This document shows positions 11,217 through 20,373 of a DNA stretch of 64,000 nucleotides, piece after piece. The translations under genes and the position numbers were made by a program. This DNA is from JBGTSJ01 sp041940305. GTDB lineage: Bacteria; Planctomycetota; Planctomycetia; Planctomycetales; Planctomycetaceae. The stretch spans positions 46,672-110,671 of the forward strand of contig JBGTSJ010000019.1 in the NCBI GenBank assembly GCA_041940305.1, written 5' to 3'. Within the stretch, counting starts at the first letter, position 1. Each line of letters starts with the position of its first letter. Under the pieces are notes generated by a model. That model saw only the letters and a program-made list of their open reading frames with translations. It was not told where the DNA came from and made no database searches.

Positions 11217-12206
11217 CTATTCCGAGAGTTCGACGCGCGCCAGATAGATGCTCGTCTTGCCCTCGTGAGATGAGTAGTAGCTCATCCAGAGCAGCCCGTC
11301 GTGCATGACGAGGCCGGGGTAACTGGTGTCGCCGCCGGACGGCAGCGTGACGATCTCGGTGAGTGACGCAGTCTCCGGGTCGAGCCACCAGAGACGAGTT
11401 CTGGCCCCCCCTTCGTAGCTGCGTCCGGCGACCACGATACGGCCGTCGTGCAACTCGATCATGTGCGGCCCGCCGACGCGCTCCTGCAGGCTCTGCCATG
11501 TCCAGTCCGTGTACGGACTGGATGCCGTTCCGAGCAGTGCGTCATTCGGCGTTCCGTCCCGGCGCAGGAGACAGAGACAGGTTCCGTCGTCGCGGAACAG
11601 GAGCGACGTCTCGTTCGGATATCCCTCATCCAGAAGCGTCGGCACGAGGACTTCGAACTCGCGGCCGTCGCTGCTCTTGTATAGCCGGATCTGCTTCGGA
11701 TCGGTCGTGGCATAGCCGACGCTGTAGGCCGTGTCGTCATGCCAGGTGACCCGCCACAGCCAGAAGTCGGGATCGCCGATCTCGACCGGTTCGCCCCAGT
11801 CGGTCCCGTCGTCCGAAAACCAGACCAGGGACTGATGCCGGGCGTCGGCCGGCTGATGCAGAGCGCCGGCCCCGGCCAGCATCAGTTTCCCTTGCGGCGT
11901 AACGGTGATCTTGGCGTCGCGGAGATCGGAGTTGTCGGACGTGACCAGAGCGGCCGACTCCCATTCCTCGGCGAACTCGGAAGTGAGGACGCGCAATGCA
12001 CCATCGGGTGACACATGCGCCTGTCCTTCGCGGAACACACAGAACCAGCGGCCTTCATGCCTGATGAGATCCGTGAAGGCGTTATGGGGCGCCGCATCCC
12101 AGATCTTCACGACGTCCACAATCTCGCCCGCAGGCTCAGCAGCGGCGACGGCACGCACCAGCCCCGCGGTCAAAATGGCGCACAACACAGCGGTTCGAGT
12201 CGGCAT
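11217..12206 (-). CDS. Secreted sialidase-like beta-propeller protein
   Basis: This 329-residue protein has a Sec signal peptide (residues 1-23, ending AVAAAEP). The rest alternates short strands with WF, W-R-V-T-W and DG turns, as in BNR/sialidase-fold proteins: the strand RWFCVFREGQAH, SLVWFSDDGTDW, and FRDDGTCLCLLRRDGTPND. The Arg residues in FREG and LLRRDG sit where exo-sialidases hold the substrate carboxylate, but I cannot confirm a full catalytic set. It is followed downstream by the DUF1501 gene in opposite orientation, and the next gene upstream on the same strand is another glycan-directed propeller, so the pair may act on extracellular polysaccharide. Confidence 0.7.
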   Translation of the reverse strand: MPTRTAVLCAILTAGLVRAVAAAEPAGEIVDVVKIWDAAPHNAFTDLIRHEGRWFCVFREGQAHVSPDGALRVLTSEFAEEWESAALVTSDNSDLRDAKITVTPQGKLMLAGAGALHQPADARHQSLVWFSDDGTDWGEPVEIGDPDFWLWRVTWHDDTAYSVGYATTDPKQIRLYKSSDGREFEVLVPTLLDEGYPNETSLLFRDDGTCLCLLRRDGTPNDALLGTASSPYTDWTWQSLQERVGGPHMIELHDGRIVVAGRSYEGGARTRLWWLDPETASLTEIVTLPSGGDTSYPGLVMHDGLLWMSYYSSHEGKTSIYLARVELSE

Positions 12207-12241
12207 CAGATCCCCCTTCGTTCGGCTTGAGTGCCTGTCGA

Positions 12242-12276
12242 TCTCCGTTTCCTCTGTTGCCTCTTGTTCAGATCCG
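12242..12276. repeat. Reiterated-word intergenic element (CTCCGTT type)
   Basis: The short stretch between the two propeller genes repeats a pyrimidine-rich word (CTCCGTTT, CCTCTGTTG, CCTCTTGTTCA). The same words form the long inverted repeat near ubiE (47593-47811), so this appears to be a single-armed copy of that family. Confidence 0.5.
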
Positions 12277-12284
12277 TCTAAGCC

Positions 12285-13742
12285 TCACTGCGGACCTGCG
12301 AACCGGAGCGCGAAGAGGTCCGCGTCACGCATCTCGATCTTCAGGCGGACAGTCTGCCCGGCGAGTGCCGACACGTCCGACTCCCCCTGCCAGCGGACGG
12401 ACCGCTCGATCTCATTCCCGATCAGTTCCTGGCAGTCGGATAGCGCAAAGCCGGGGAGCGGATTGCCGTCCGCATCCTGGATTTCGACGCGAACCCCGCC
12501 CGCGGCCGATGTCGAGAAGTTCACCAGCAGCTGCGCTCCATCGAACGTGAACGGCCGCGTGAGCAGCGTGCCGCCTTCATACGGGGCCTGCGCCGACGCG
12601 AGTCCGTCGAGACGCATCGAGTATCGGCGCAGGTGGGCGGTCGGCTGGCCGTAGTTCTGGTTAACGTACAACGACATCTCGGTCGGCCCGGTCTGCACGA
12701 TGTTGAGGGCCGGGTAGTTGGTCCGCGACACCCAGTTCTCCAGTCCGATGCCAGGGCGAATGAAGCTGCCGAGGAAGGTGCGGTCGTACCGGTTGCCGCC
12801 GCGGGACGACATCAGCACCGCATCCGCCGTGTCCTTGAAATAACCCGGATGCACGTCGATCTCGGCCGCCTGTTCGTCGGTGATCACCTGCCGGCCGGGC
12901 ATGAACCGCGCCGCGGTGGAAAGGTAAATGTGCGGCGCGCGGAAGTACGGCTGTGTCTGATTTGTGTACAGGTGGTGGCTCGGCGTGCCGGAGTCGGTGT
13001 CGCTGTAGATCATCTGCTCCGGCTCGGACCAGTTGATGAAGTCGGGTGACGTGCTGCGGGCAATGGCCCGCACCCGATCCGACGAGCGGCGATAATACAG
13101 GACATAACAGCTTTCGGACTCCGACCAGAACGGGACGTTCTGAGAGTCGAACACCCAGCCGGTGTCGTGAAACACCGGCTCGTCCTGGAGACGCGACCAG
13201 TGCACACCGTCCGCGGAGATGTATCCGATCAGTCCGCTGTTGGACGTGCCGCCGACCGCCTTGAAGCGGGCCTCCGGATCCGCCTCCGGATTGGCGTCGA
13301 GGAACGGGCAGAAGTTGTGCGTGACCGGGGCGGCGTCTGCGAGGATGACGTTGTTCTCGCGGGTGCCGTCGACCTCGAACAGTCCCAGGTCGGGCTTCGT
13401 CCAGTGGATGCCGTCGGTCGACTCCGCGTAGCAGGTGGATTCGCGGGTGCTGCCGTCGCTGCGGGCTTCGGGAAGCCCGCGGTAGTAGAGTCGAAGCAGG
13501 TCGCCGTCCCGGATGACCGTGGCGTAACCGCAGAACAGCCCTTCCCACGGGCGGTCAAACTGCAGCACGGGACCTTCATCACGAGGTTCGTGCAGGACCA
13601 GCCGGACGTTGTCGAGCGACTCGATCAGCCAGTGGTCGACGAAGATTTCACGTCGGTCGCCAAGTTCAACCGGGGTGTCGCTCTGCCCCCATGCCGGCGC
13701 GACGGCCAGCAGCGTCCAGAGAAAAGGAACCAGCTTCTGCAT
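12285..13742 (-). CDS. Secreted glycosidase-like five-bladed propeller protein
   Basis: The 485-residue product has a signal peptide (residues 1-19, ending APAWGQ). Residues about 25-360 resemble the five-bladed propeller of GH43/GH32-type proteins found in planctomycetes: the opening DRREIFVDHWLIE, then RLYYRGLPEA, CYAESTDGIHWTKPDLG, and repeated W-S-(R/E) blade ends. A C-terminal beta-sandwich of about 110 residues begins near YEGGTLLTRPF and resembles a carbohydrate-binding module. I see no sure catalytic acid. The gene lies upstream of the sialidase-like gene on the same strand, with only about 80 bases between them, so they may be co-transcribed. Confidence 0.7.
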   Translation of the reverse strand: MQKLVPFLWTLLAVAPAWGQSDTPVELGDRREIFVDHWLIESLDNVRLVLHEPRDEGPVLQFDRPWEGLFCGYATVIRDGDLLRLYYRGLPEARSDGSTRESTCYAESTDGIHWTKPDLGLFEVDGTRENNVILADAAPVTHNFCPFLDANPEADPEARFKAVGGTSNSGLIGYISADGVHWSRLQDEPVFHDTGWVFDSQNVPFWSESESCYVLYYRRSSDRVRAIARSTSPDFINWSEPEQMIYSDTDSGTPSHHLYTNQTQPYFRAPHIYLSTAARFMPGRQVITDEQAAEIDVHPGYFKDTADAVLMSSRGGNRYDRTFLGSFIRPGIGLENWVSRTNYPALNIVQTGPTEMSLYVNQNYGQPTAHLRRYSMRLDGLASAQAPYEGGTLLTRPFTFDGAQLLVNFSTSAAGGVRVEIQDADGNPLPGFALSDCQELIGNEIERSVRWQGESDVSALAGQTVRLKIEMRDADLFALRFAGPQ

Positions 13743-13855
13743 GATGCGCGCCCCGCAACGGGTGATGGAATCGTTGCGCGCATCCTACCGCAGTGAGCCG
13801 CGAAATGCGCACCGGCGCGATGTTGCTTCTGGAGCAGCGGAACTCGTCGAGGACG

Positions 13856-13874
13856 CCCGGCCCGACGGGCCGGG
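13856..13874 (-). terminator. Strong GC hairpin after the RmlD-like gene
   Basis: CCCGGCCC and GGGCCGGG form a perfect eight-base-pair stem around GAC, 38 bases past the stop of the reductase-like gene. There is no T-run, so it is a likely transcript-end stabiliser or weak terminator. Confidence 0.45.
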
Positions 13875-13911
13875 GCTGAACGGGGAGAGTTCCGAGATCG
13901 TGCCGGTTGCT

Positions 13912-14838
13912 TCAGGCGACCTTTGCGGCCGCTCGTGAACCGCTCCGTGCGAAGCGGTCGCGGAAGCCGTTGATCTGCTGGGCGTGCAGGCGGGCCAGTC
14001 CTTCGCTCAGCATCGGCATCGCCACGCACAGGGCCTTGCGGACCTTCTTCGTCTGCAGCGACGTCTCGCCGGCGCCAAAGCCCTCAGGACGTTCCGTCAG
14101 GGACTGCTCGCGGCGGACATTGAGCCAGGGGAGATCAAACTGGTCGGCCAGTCGCTGAGCGAACTGCAGCGGACTGATCCGCTCGGCTCCGGCGATGTGA
14201 TACACGCCGCTCAGTTCTTCCTGACACGCCCGCTCCAGGATGTCGGCGAGGTCGGTGGCGAGGATGGGCGTCGCGTGCCGCACGCAGTCGGAATCAACGT
14301 TGCGGCGAGATTCGATCCGCTGCAGCAGGGACTCGATCCAACCCACGCTGCCGGCAGGAGACCAGCCGAAGGCATTCGTTCGCACGATCAAGGCCGACGG
14401 GCACGCCTCACGCACTCGCTGCTCCGCGGCGCGGATGAATCCGGCAGCCGTGGAGCGGCACACCGCCAGGCTCTCCTCATCGTGAAAAATCCAGGGACCG
14501 GTGAACGCGGCGTCGGAGGAGATCAACGTGAAGCGGCAACCAGCCTGCGCGGCAGCGGCGGCCCATTCCGCGGCTGTCTCGACCGACGATTCGCCAAGGC
14601 GATCCGCAGTGGCCGGCTCCCAGCAGGAAGCCGATTCGGGGCCGCAGTACAGGATCCAATCGGGCTGTGCGTCGCGAATGTGCTCGGCGGCGGCGCCGCG
14701 GGCCAGTTCGGTTTGACAGCCTTCGATCTCCACGCGGCCAGCGTTCGAGAGCCCGCAGACGGAGTGCTTTTCAGCAAGCTGGGCGGCGATGTTGGCGCCA
14801 ACGGTCGATTCAATTCCGACGACCAGGATCGTAGTCAC
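13912..14838 (-). CDS. NAD(P)-dependent sugar reductase, RmlD-like
   Basis: The 308-residue protein has a Rossmann fold: the N-terminal ILVVGIESTVGANIAAQL strand and glycine loop, SSDAAFTGP with a dTDP-4-dehydrorhamnose reductase-like pattern, and the C-terminal GVYHIAGAERISPLQFAQRLADQF segment characteristic of RmlD-type proteins. The expected Y-x-x-x-K is not obvious in the right place (the region reads CRSTAAGFIRAAEQRV), so catalysis is uncertain. I chose the GTG at 14838 because a GGAGG lies nine bases upstream and it directly precedes the first strand; an earlier in-frame start would add 78 unconserved residues. Substrate unknown. Confidence 0.75.
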   Translation of the reverse strand: MTTILVVGIESTVGANIAAQLAEKHSVCGLSNAGRVEIEGCQTELARGAAAEHIRDAQPDWILYCGPESASCWEPATADRLGESSVETAAEWAAAAAQAGCRFTLISSDAAFTGPWIFHDEESLAVCRSTAAGFIRAAEQRVREACPSALIVRTNAFGWSPAGSVGWIESLLQRIESRRNVDSDCVRHATPILATDLADILERACQEELSGVYHIAGAERISPLQFAQRLADQFDLPWLNVRREQSLTERPEGFGAGETSLQTKKVRKALCVAMPMLSEGLARLHAQQINGFRDRFARSGSRAAAKVA

Positions 14839-15068
14839 GCGGGGCCTCCGTGCACTGGCGTGCGCTGATGCCGACGACGTCGCGGGCGAAAGTTTCGTCT
14901 GCGGCCGTCGCCGTTCCAGGGCGATCGCATGGGTCTGCCAATTACGTTCCCCAGGCGGCAGTCCAATGCCGCTCACGCCGTCCCATGGCGTGAAGGGGGG
15001 CGGAGTATAAGCCCGCCCCGCCGAACACGCCAAGTGCAAATTCGACGTGCGGGCGGCGAACCCCGCAC

Positions 15069-17174
15069 TCACGGTGGCAGCAGGGCGCCGGTGCGGTCGA
15101 CGTGGTCCTGCAGCCGCATGATGGCGGCCTGGCGCTGCGCGATCGGAGCCATCGGGTGGTAGTCGGTGGGACGGTTGGTGCCGAGCTTGATCTGATAGAT
15201 GGCCATCTCGCGGATCGCGACGTTGTCATGCCCGAGCCAGCCCACCAGCCGCCGCGACACATCCGGATCGCGGAACGACTCTGGAGCGTATCCCCACAGC
15301 AGTTCGTACACGATCTCCACTTCATCGTCCCGGAACGTGCGGTCGATTTCATCGTGCAGAATCTCATCGTTCTCGGGGGCGCGCGGCAGCCATTCGCGCA
15401 GTCCCACGATGGCCGACTGCCGTGCTTCGTCGTGCTCAGCCTTCAGCGCCCGCAGCAGCTGCGGAATGTTCTGCGTTAATGCGAGCGTCTCGACGGCGTG
15501 CTTCGACAGCAGCGCACGGCGATCCTTCACGACGGCCGGGATGCTCAACGAAACGGGCTGATCGCTGGGAAACTGCCGTTCGAACTGCTTGGCATACGTC
15601 GTCAGCACCGAGGGCAGCTGCGGGCCTTCGGGAGTCAGCCATTGCGGCGTGGACAGCAATGGTCCCGGCGACCAGGGGGAGCCTTCTTCCGGCCAGGGAA
15701 GCCAGCCATTCTCACGCGAGAGCACGAGTTGCTCGCCGGTATCCAGCGTGAGCGACGCGCTGCCGGCGATGACAAACATCCCGCCGTCAATCCCGGGCGC
15801 ACTCCATTCCTCCGGTTCGCCGCGCGGCTGCCGCAGGATGACTTCGACGCCGCAGAGCGTCCCCGGTTCGAGGAGACTCAACTGGGCCATGTGCGGGCCG
15901 ACGCGGATGCCGAATACCTGCGGATCGGCCGGTGCATCCGCGCCCGCCGGACGGTAGAAACCGACGCGGCCGCGATCGACTCCGACACCGAACAACGCGC
16001 TCTCCGTCGGAGTCAGCGACTGGGCGACTGCGCCGCCGTTGAGCATCACCTTGAGTTCTCCGCTACCGACGGTCAGTTCCGAGAAGAACGGCTCCGGCGA
16101 GGCGATCCAGTCGCCGGGATGGATCAGGGCGCGTCGCGGGAGCACACCCCAGTCATTCGATTCTTCCTGATACTGCAACAGCACACCCTCCACGCTCGTG
16201 TACATGACCCGCGGCAGGTTGGCAGCCGGGATCGCGGGAGCGGGCTGTACGGGCTGTTCGGTGACGATCGGCTGCGGTTCGACCGGGGCAGTCCCGTCGG
16301 GTACAGCGGGTGGTGCGGGTTCAACAGTTGCCGCGGCGTCGGCCGCCATCTCGGCGGGATCGTCGGAATCCGGATCCAACTCCGGGAGGTCCGGCGGAGG
16401 AGCCGGATTGATCGCATCCGGACCGGTCGCTGCAACGGCGGCGTCCGGGTCGGCGACTTCGCCGGGGACCGCCGCAGGTACGGCGGCGGCATCCGGATCG
16501 ACTGGAACGACCGCGGGGACGGCGACGTTCGGGCCGTTGTCGGTGGCTGCGATGGTGTCCCCATCCGGACGAGTTCGCTCAGCCGTGCCCCAGAACGACT
16601 GGTCGCTGAGGACCAGCGCGAGCCAGCCCAGCAGAACGACGACGACCGCAGCCGGGGCCAGCCGCTGCCAGAGGGGCCGCCTCTTGAGGTAATCGGGGAC
16701 CTGCGGCGCGGCCGGCGCGGCCGGTTTGGCGGCCGGCGCATCTCCCGAGACGCGTGTGCGGCCATGCCCGTTCTCCTCGCTGGCCGGCGCAACGGCGCCG
16801 AGGACGTACATCCGTTCGCGCAGAGCGGGCGAGATATCGACCGCCTCTCCCAGCACCAGCGTCAGAATCTGATGGCAGGACGCCACCTCCGACAGGTGGA
16901 TGTCCGACTCCAGGCAGATGCGTTCAATGTCCGCAACGATGTCCGGGGCGAGCGTGTTGTCCAAATATTCGGCGACCAGGTTGGGGTCCGGTCCCGATCC
17001 CGGCCCGGTCAATTCCGGCGCTGTAATCCGCCGCCGCCGCATCACCTCCCGAATCCGCTCGACCGTCTCCGAGGCGACACCGCTCTCGGCGATCTTTGCT
17101 CCGATCTCCCGGGCGTCAGAGGGCTCGAGAATGTCGTCCAGGTATGCCAGCAGGGTTCGCAGGGTCAGACGCAT
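15069..17174 (-). CDS. Large membrane-anchored planctomycete protein, regulator-like N-terminus
   Basis: The 701-residue protein starts MRLTLRTLLAYLDD, a conserved planctomycete N-terminus; GTGGAGACG lies a few bases upstream and decides this start over an ATG 24 bases earlier. Residues 1-130 are helical, resembling anti-sigma or zinc-finger-like domains without the Cys pairs. One membrane segment lies near residues 170-190 (AAVVVVLLGWLALVL). A long Pro/Ala/Asp-rich linker (about 200-310) leads to a beta-rich FecR-like outer region (about 315-520) and a helical, HEAT-like C-terminus. The architecture suggests an envelope-spanning signal protein; function is inference. Confidence 0.7.
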   Translation of the reverse strand: MRLTLRTLLAYLDDILEPSDAREIGAKIAESGVASETVERIREVMRRRRITAPELTGPGSGPDPNLVAEYLDNTLAPDIVADIERICLESDIHLSEVASCHQILTLVLGEAVDISPALRERMYVLGAVAPASEENGHGRTRVSGDAPAAKPAAPAAPQVPDYLKRRPLWQRLAPAAVVVVLLGWLALVLSDQSFWGTAERTRPDGDTIAATDNGPNVAVPAVVPVDPDAAAVPAAVPGEVADPDAAVAATGPDAINPAPPPDLPELDPDSDDPAEMAADAAATVEPAPPAVPDGTAPVEPQPIVTEQPVQPAPAIPAANLPRVMYTSVEGVLLQYQEESNDWGVLPRRALIHPGDWIASPEPFFSELTVGSGELKVMLNGGAVAQSLTPTESALFGVGVDRGRVGFYRPAGADAPADPQVFGIRVGPHMAQLSLLEPGTLCGVEVILRQPRGEPEEWSAPGIDGGMFVIAGSASLTLDTGEQLVLSRENGWLPWPEEGSPWSPGPLLSTPQWLTPEGPQLPSVLTTYAKQFERQFPSDQPVSLSIPAVVKDRRALLSKHAVETLALTQNIPQLLRALKAEHDEARQSAIVGLREWLPRAPENDEILHDEIDRTFRDDEVEIVYELLWGYAPESFRDPDVSRRLVGWLGHDNVAIREMAIYQIKLGTNRPTDYHPMAPIAQRQAAIMRLQDHVDRTGALLPP

Positions 17175-17601
17175 CGACTCGTCTCCACAGGTCAGCATTC
17201 ACAGCACACGACCGCCCGGATCGCGCGGCCTCTCTCTGGATTTAATGGTGGGGAGTTGAGTCAACCGCCGTGCAGAAATCCGGCGAGTTCTTGATGATCG
17301 CTTGCGGCCGCATCACAAATGACGTGCCAATTGAATGTTACGACGCGCCAGGATCACTCTCAACTTCTGCAACCTAACATCGAGTCATGCACGGCCGGGT
17401 GTATTGATGCAAATGCCCAGCGGCGCATGGGGCACGCTCGAAGACTCATCTGATGCCGAATTGATGCCTGGCAATCCTGGACTCGTCTCGCCCTCGGCCT
17501 TGACGGAGGCTTCTTCATTGATGCAGCGCTTCTCCCTCGACATCCCCTTCCTCATCGGCCAGAATGCGTCCCTTGAGCATTCACCAGACTTCACGATCGC
17601 C
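17175..17601. other. Intergenic region
   Basis: I see no supported gene in these 427 bases. The downstream small protein's frame stays open back to about 17335, but that extension has no conserved character. No repeat or strong promoter is evident. Confidence 0.4.
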
Positions 17602-17802
17602 ATGGATTCCGCGACCCAGACCCCACGCCCGGAGACTCCCGCTGATGAGTCTCTGTTCACCCCGGCCGAGATCCGGGAGTTCGACGCTGATGACGTCGAG
17701 GCCGGGAAGAATCTCTGCAAGATGCTGTCGCTGTTCTTCTTCTACACGGTCATCGTGATGGGCCTCTCCACGCTGGTGACCTACGTGTGGGTCGTATCCT
17801 GA
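17602..17802 (+). CDS. Small single-helix membrane protein
   Basis: The 66-residue product has an acidic N-terminal half (FTPAEIREFDADDVEAGKNL) and one C-terminal membrane helix (LSLFFFYTVIVMGLSTLVTYV). Similar tiny proteins, with an F-T-x-x-E-I-x-x-F-D-A-D-D-x-E-A-G pattern before one helix, occur in planctomycetes. I chose the ATG at 17602, just before that pattern; the frame is open for 89 more codons upstream, so a longer form cannot be excluded. It converges on the peroxiredoxin-kinase gene. Function unknown. Confidence 0.55.
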   Translation: MDSATQTPRPETPADESLFTPAEIREFDADDVEAGKNLCKMLSLFFFYTVIVMGLSTLVTYVWVVS

Positions 17803-17860
17803 GCCAGTTCGGCCGGTCACGCACGCAGCGAACGCACGTCCCCAATGCGGCTGCGGCCCA

Positions 17861-19486
17861 TCAGTGCCTGGTGCCGTCGAGCAGACTTACGATCTGATCC
17901 ATCGTCGGTCTTTCCGATGGCTCCCGCGCCAGCAGTCGGCCGATCAGGGCTCTCCATGCTCCCGGCACGCGCGGCATCATCTCCGCCGCGAGGTCGCGCT
18001 CCCGCAGCGAGAGCACCACGCGCACCGGCGAGTCGTCATCCATCACTCGACGGCCGGTCAGCAGTTCGCACAGGATCAGCCCGAATGCGAACACGTCGGA
18101 CGCGGCCGTCGCGGTCCGCCCCAGCGCCTGCTCCGGCGACATGTAGGCCGGCGTTCCCGAGATCGTGCTCCCTTCGCCCGCCGCGCCGTGCGGCGACGGC
18201 ACGACGAGAGTCGCCGTCGCTTCATCAGTCGGCTTAGACTCCGGTCTCGCGCGCGCCACCAACGACTGCTTCCCACGCAGCGACGCCAGTCCGAAGTCCA
18301 GAATCTTCACCAATCCGCCGTCCGTCAGCATGACATTCGACGGCTTCAGGTCGCCATGCACGATCCCAGCCGCATGCGCGGCGCTCATTCCGGCGACAAT
18401 CTGACCCGCGATTTCTGCGATTTGCTCCCGCCCCGGTTCGATGCGCGTCTCAGTCAGCAGCTGCCCCTTGAGCAGTTCCATCACGATCAGCGGCAGGCCG
18501 TCCTCCTCGTCCACTGCGTACACGGTGCAGACATTCGGATGATTGAGCCGCGCCGCGGCCCGCGCCTCCTGCAGCAGGATGGACCGCGACCGGGACGCGT
18601 TGTATTTGAGGATTTTGAGCGCGACCGGCCGCTCCAGCCTCAGGTCCCAGGCTTCGAAGACGTTGCCGAAGCTGCCGACTCCCAGCGGACGGCGGATGCG
18701 ATAGTGCCCGAGCACCCGTCCCGGCTGCAGGCCCGTCTCGAGGTCCAGCGTTCCGTCCGCTCGCGTCCAGCTGGCAGGACAGAGGCCTCCGGTCCGCAAG
18801 GCGTCCAGCACGCGCAGCGTCTCATCGGTGCTGCGGCCGACGCTCAAATTGTGCACCACCGAATACTGCAGCACACCGTCCGGATCGATGATAAACAGGC
18901 CGCGCGTCGACACCTGCTTGAGCGCGTTCCACACGCGATATGCCCGCGCCAGCTGTCCGCCTGCGTCGGATGCCAGCGGAAACCGCAACGGTCCGAGTCC
19001 CCCGTCAACCGGCGCTGTGGACAACCACTCGCGATGCGTGTCGATGCCGTCGATGCTCACGCCGAGGATGGTGCACTCGCGAGAGCGGAAGTCCTCGATG
19101 CGCGCGCTGAACGCCGTCAGCTCCGTCGGACAGACGAACGAGAAGTCCCGCGGATAGAACAGCAGGATCAGCCACTTGCCGGCGTAGTCTTCAAGGCTGG
19201 CTGCACGCTGCGGCGCATCCGGCGCATCAAGGCACGGCAGTACAAAGGGGGGCGCCGTTTCGCCCACAGACGCGAACGCACTTTCTGAATCTTCCGTTTG
19301 CACTTCGCTACTCAGCGTGTGAATCGAGTTCTCCTGGCCGGACGACCCATCATCGGCCTCTCTGCAATGTTGCGTCAACGCATGGGCTCGGATCCTCCGC
19401 CCGGCGAATGGAATGACCAAACTGTCTGACAGACGCGTCTCTCTCAAATCGCACAAATCATCTGGAAATCCCGCACCGTGCGGCAA
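17861..19486 (-). CDS. Peroxiredoxin fused to a Ser/Thr protein kinase
   Basis: With residue numbers from a TTG at 19486, residues about 74-240 are a typical 2-Cys peroxiredoxin: LLFYPRDFSFVCPTE with peroxidatic Cys119, and resolving Cys236 in GGLCPASW. Residues about 260-535 are a Hanks-type kinase: glycine loop GVGSFGNV, Lys291, helix-C Glu307, HGDLKPSN with catalytic Asp379, DFG at 397-399, and GTPAYMSPEQ. All key residues of both halves are present. The likely role is a cytoplasmic kinase whose activity follows peroxide or thiol state, which is inference. There is no ATG before the peroxiredoxin; GTG at 19303 is an alternative start. It is divergent from the zinc-ribbon gene. Confidence 0.9.
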   Translation of the reverse strand: MPHGAGFPDDLCDLRETRLSDSLVIPFAGRRIRAHALTQHCREADDGSSGQENSIHTLSSEVQTEDSESAFASVGETAPPFVLPCLDAPDAPQRAASLEDYAGKWLILLFYPRDFSFVCPTELTAFSARIEDFRSRECTILGVSIDGIDTHREWLSTAPVDGGLGPLRFPLASDAGGQLARAYRVWNALKQVSTRGLFIIDPDGVLQYSVVHNLSVGRSTDETLRVLDALRTGGLCPASWTRADGTLDLETGLQPGRVLGHYRIRRPLGVGSFGNVFEAWDLRLERPVALKILKYNASRSRSILLQEARAAARLNHPNVCTVYAVDEEDGLPLIVMELLKGQLLTETRIEPGREQIAEIAGQIVAGMSAAHAAGIVHGDLKPSNVMLTDGGLVKILDFGLASLRGKQSLVARARPESKPTDEATATLVVPSPHGAAGEGSTISGTPAYMSPEQALGRTATAASDVFAFGLILCELLTGRRVMDDDSPVRVVLSLRERDLAAEMMPRVPGAWRALIGRLLAREPSERPTMDQIVSLLDGTRH

Positions 19487-19638
19487 CCAGCACGGTGGGC
19501 ACGGATGGTCGAATCGTGAGTTGCAATCGATTTTGCAACGCTCTTAGAATGAGACTCGTTGCTGACGGAAACGGGCCGCGGCATGCATGCATCGGGCCGG
19601 ATCCTCCGCTCTCACCGACTGGCCGTCGAGGAGCCTGC

Positions 19639-20292
19639 ATGCACTTGCAGTGTCCAAATTGTCGTAACCCGATCACGGTCGACGATCAGTTCGTGGCGAC
19701 GTACGGCGGCGTCACCTGCCCGAACTGTCGAACACCCATTCCGCTGCGCCCGCCTCAGGCCGTGCCGCCTCCGCAGCCGGTTCCCCGGCCTCCGGCTGCG
19801 CCCCCCGCCCAGCATCGACCCGCTGCTCCGCCGCCCACGCCAGGTTTCCAGGGCGGACACCATCCGGGCCATCCGGCGCCCGCTTCCGCCCCGCAGCCCG
19901 CGGCGCTCACCCAACCCGGCGGCGCGAAAAGTCCGGTGCTCCTGGCCGTGCTGGGGCTGGTGGCCGTGGGTGTCCTCGTCGGCGGCACAGTGCTCGTCAC
20001 CAAGGCCATGTCGGGCAGTGACGATGCTTCGCCCGACCCGAACGCGGTCACTCAGGCGACGGCCGACGTGCCATCAACTCCTGTGAGCACCAGCGGCAAT
20101 GACGGCGACTCCTCCTCGAGCAACACCCCGCGACCGACCGTCACGAACACATCGACTCCCATGACGCCGGAGGCCGAGCGGCAGCAACTCCTGTCCGAGA
20201 TTCAGCAGTTGCAGACGGAGGTCACGACGCTGGAGGTGGAGCGCAATGCCGTCGACCGGGATCTCAAGGACCTGACCGATTCGGCCCGCTAG
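19639..20292 (+). CDS. Zinc-ribbon single-pass membrane protein
   Basis: The 217-residue product begins with a zinc ribbon of the MJ0042 type (Cys5, Cys8, Cys27, Cys30), then a Pro-rich linker (about 35-95), one membrane helix near residues 97-118 (VLLAVLGLVAVGVLVGGTVLV), a Ser/Thr-rich stretch and a C-terminal coiled coil (SEIQQLQTEVTTLEVERNAV). The ATG at 19639 has CGAGGAG six bases upstream. The ribbon would face the cytoplasm and the coil the periplasm. The next gene also encodes a coiled-coil secreted protein, so the two may meet in the envelope. Function unknown. Confidence 0.7.
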   Translation: MHLQCPNCRNPITVDDQFVATYGGVTCPNCRTPIPLRPPQAVPPPQPVPRPPAAPPAQHRPAAPPPTPGFQGGHHPGHPAPASAPQPAALTQPGGAKSPVLLAVLGLVAVGVLVGGTVLVTKAMSGSDDASPDPNAVTQATADVPSTPVSTSGNDGDSSSSNTPRPTVTNTSTPMTPEAERQQLLSEIQQLQTEVTTLEVERNAVDRDLKDLTDSAR

Positions 20293-20373
20293 CGACCTGG
20301 CAGCTCATCCAGACGCCGGGACAATCCGCTCTGAATCCCGAGATCATCCACATTCGAACCGCAGGGCACTGAC

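Noticed and set aside
15498..17294. Long plus-strand frame opposite the 701-residue gene
   Set aside because: Composition is Arg/Gly-rich shadow sequence; the minus-strand protein has a conserved N-terminus and an SD.
17335..17601. 89-codon N-terminal extension of the small membrane protein
   Set aside because: The extension is open but lacks family character and a ribosome site; the shorter start fits the acidic pattern.
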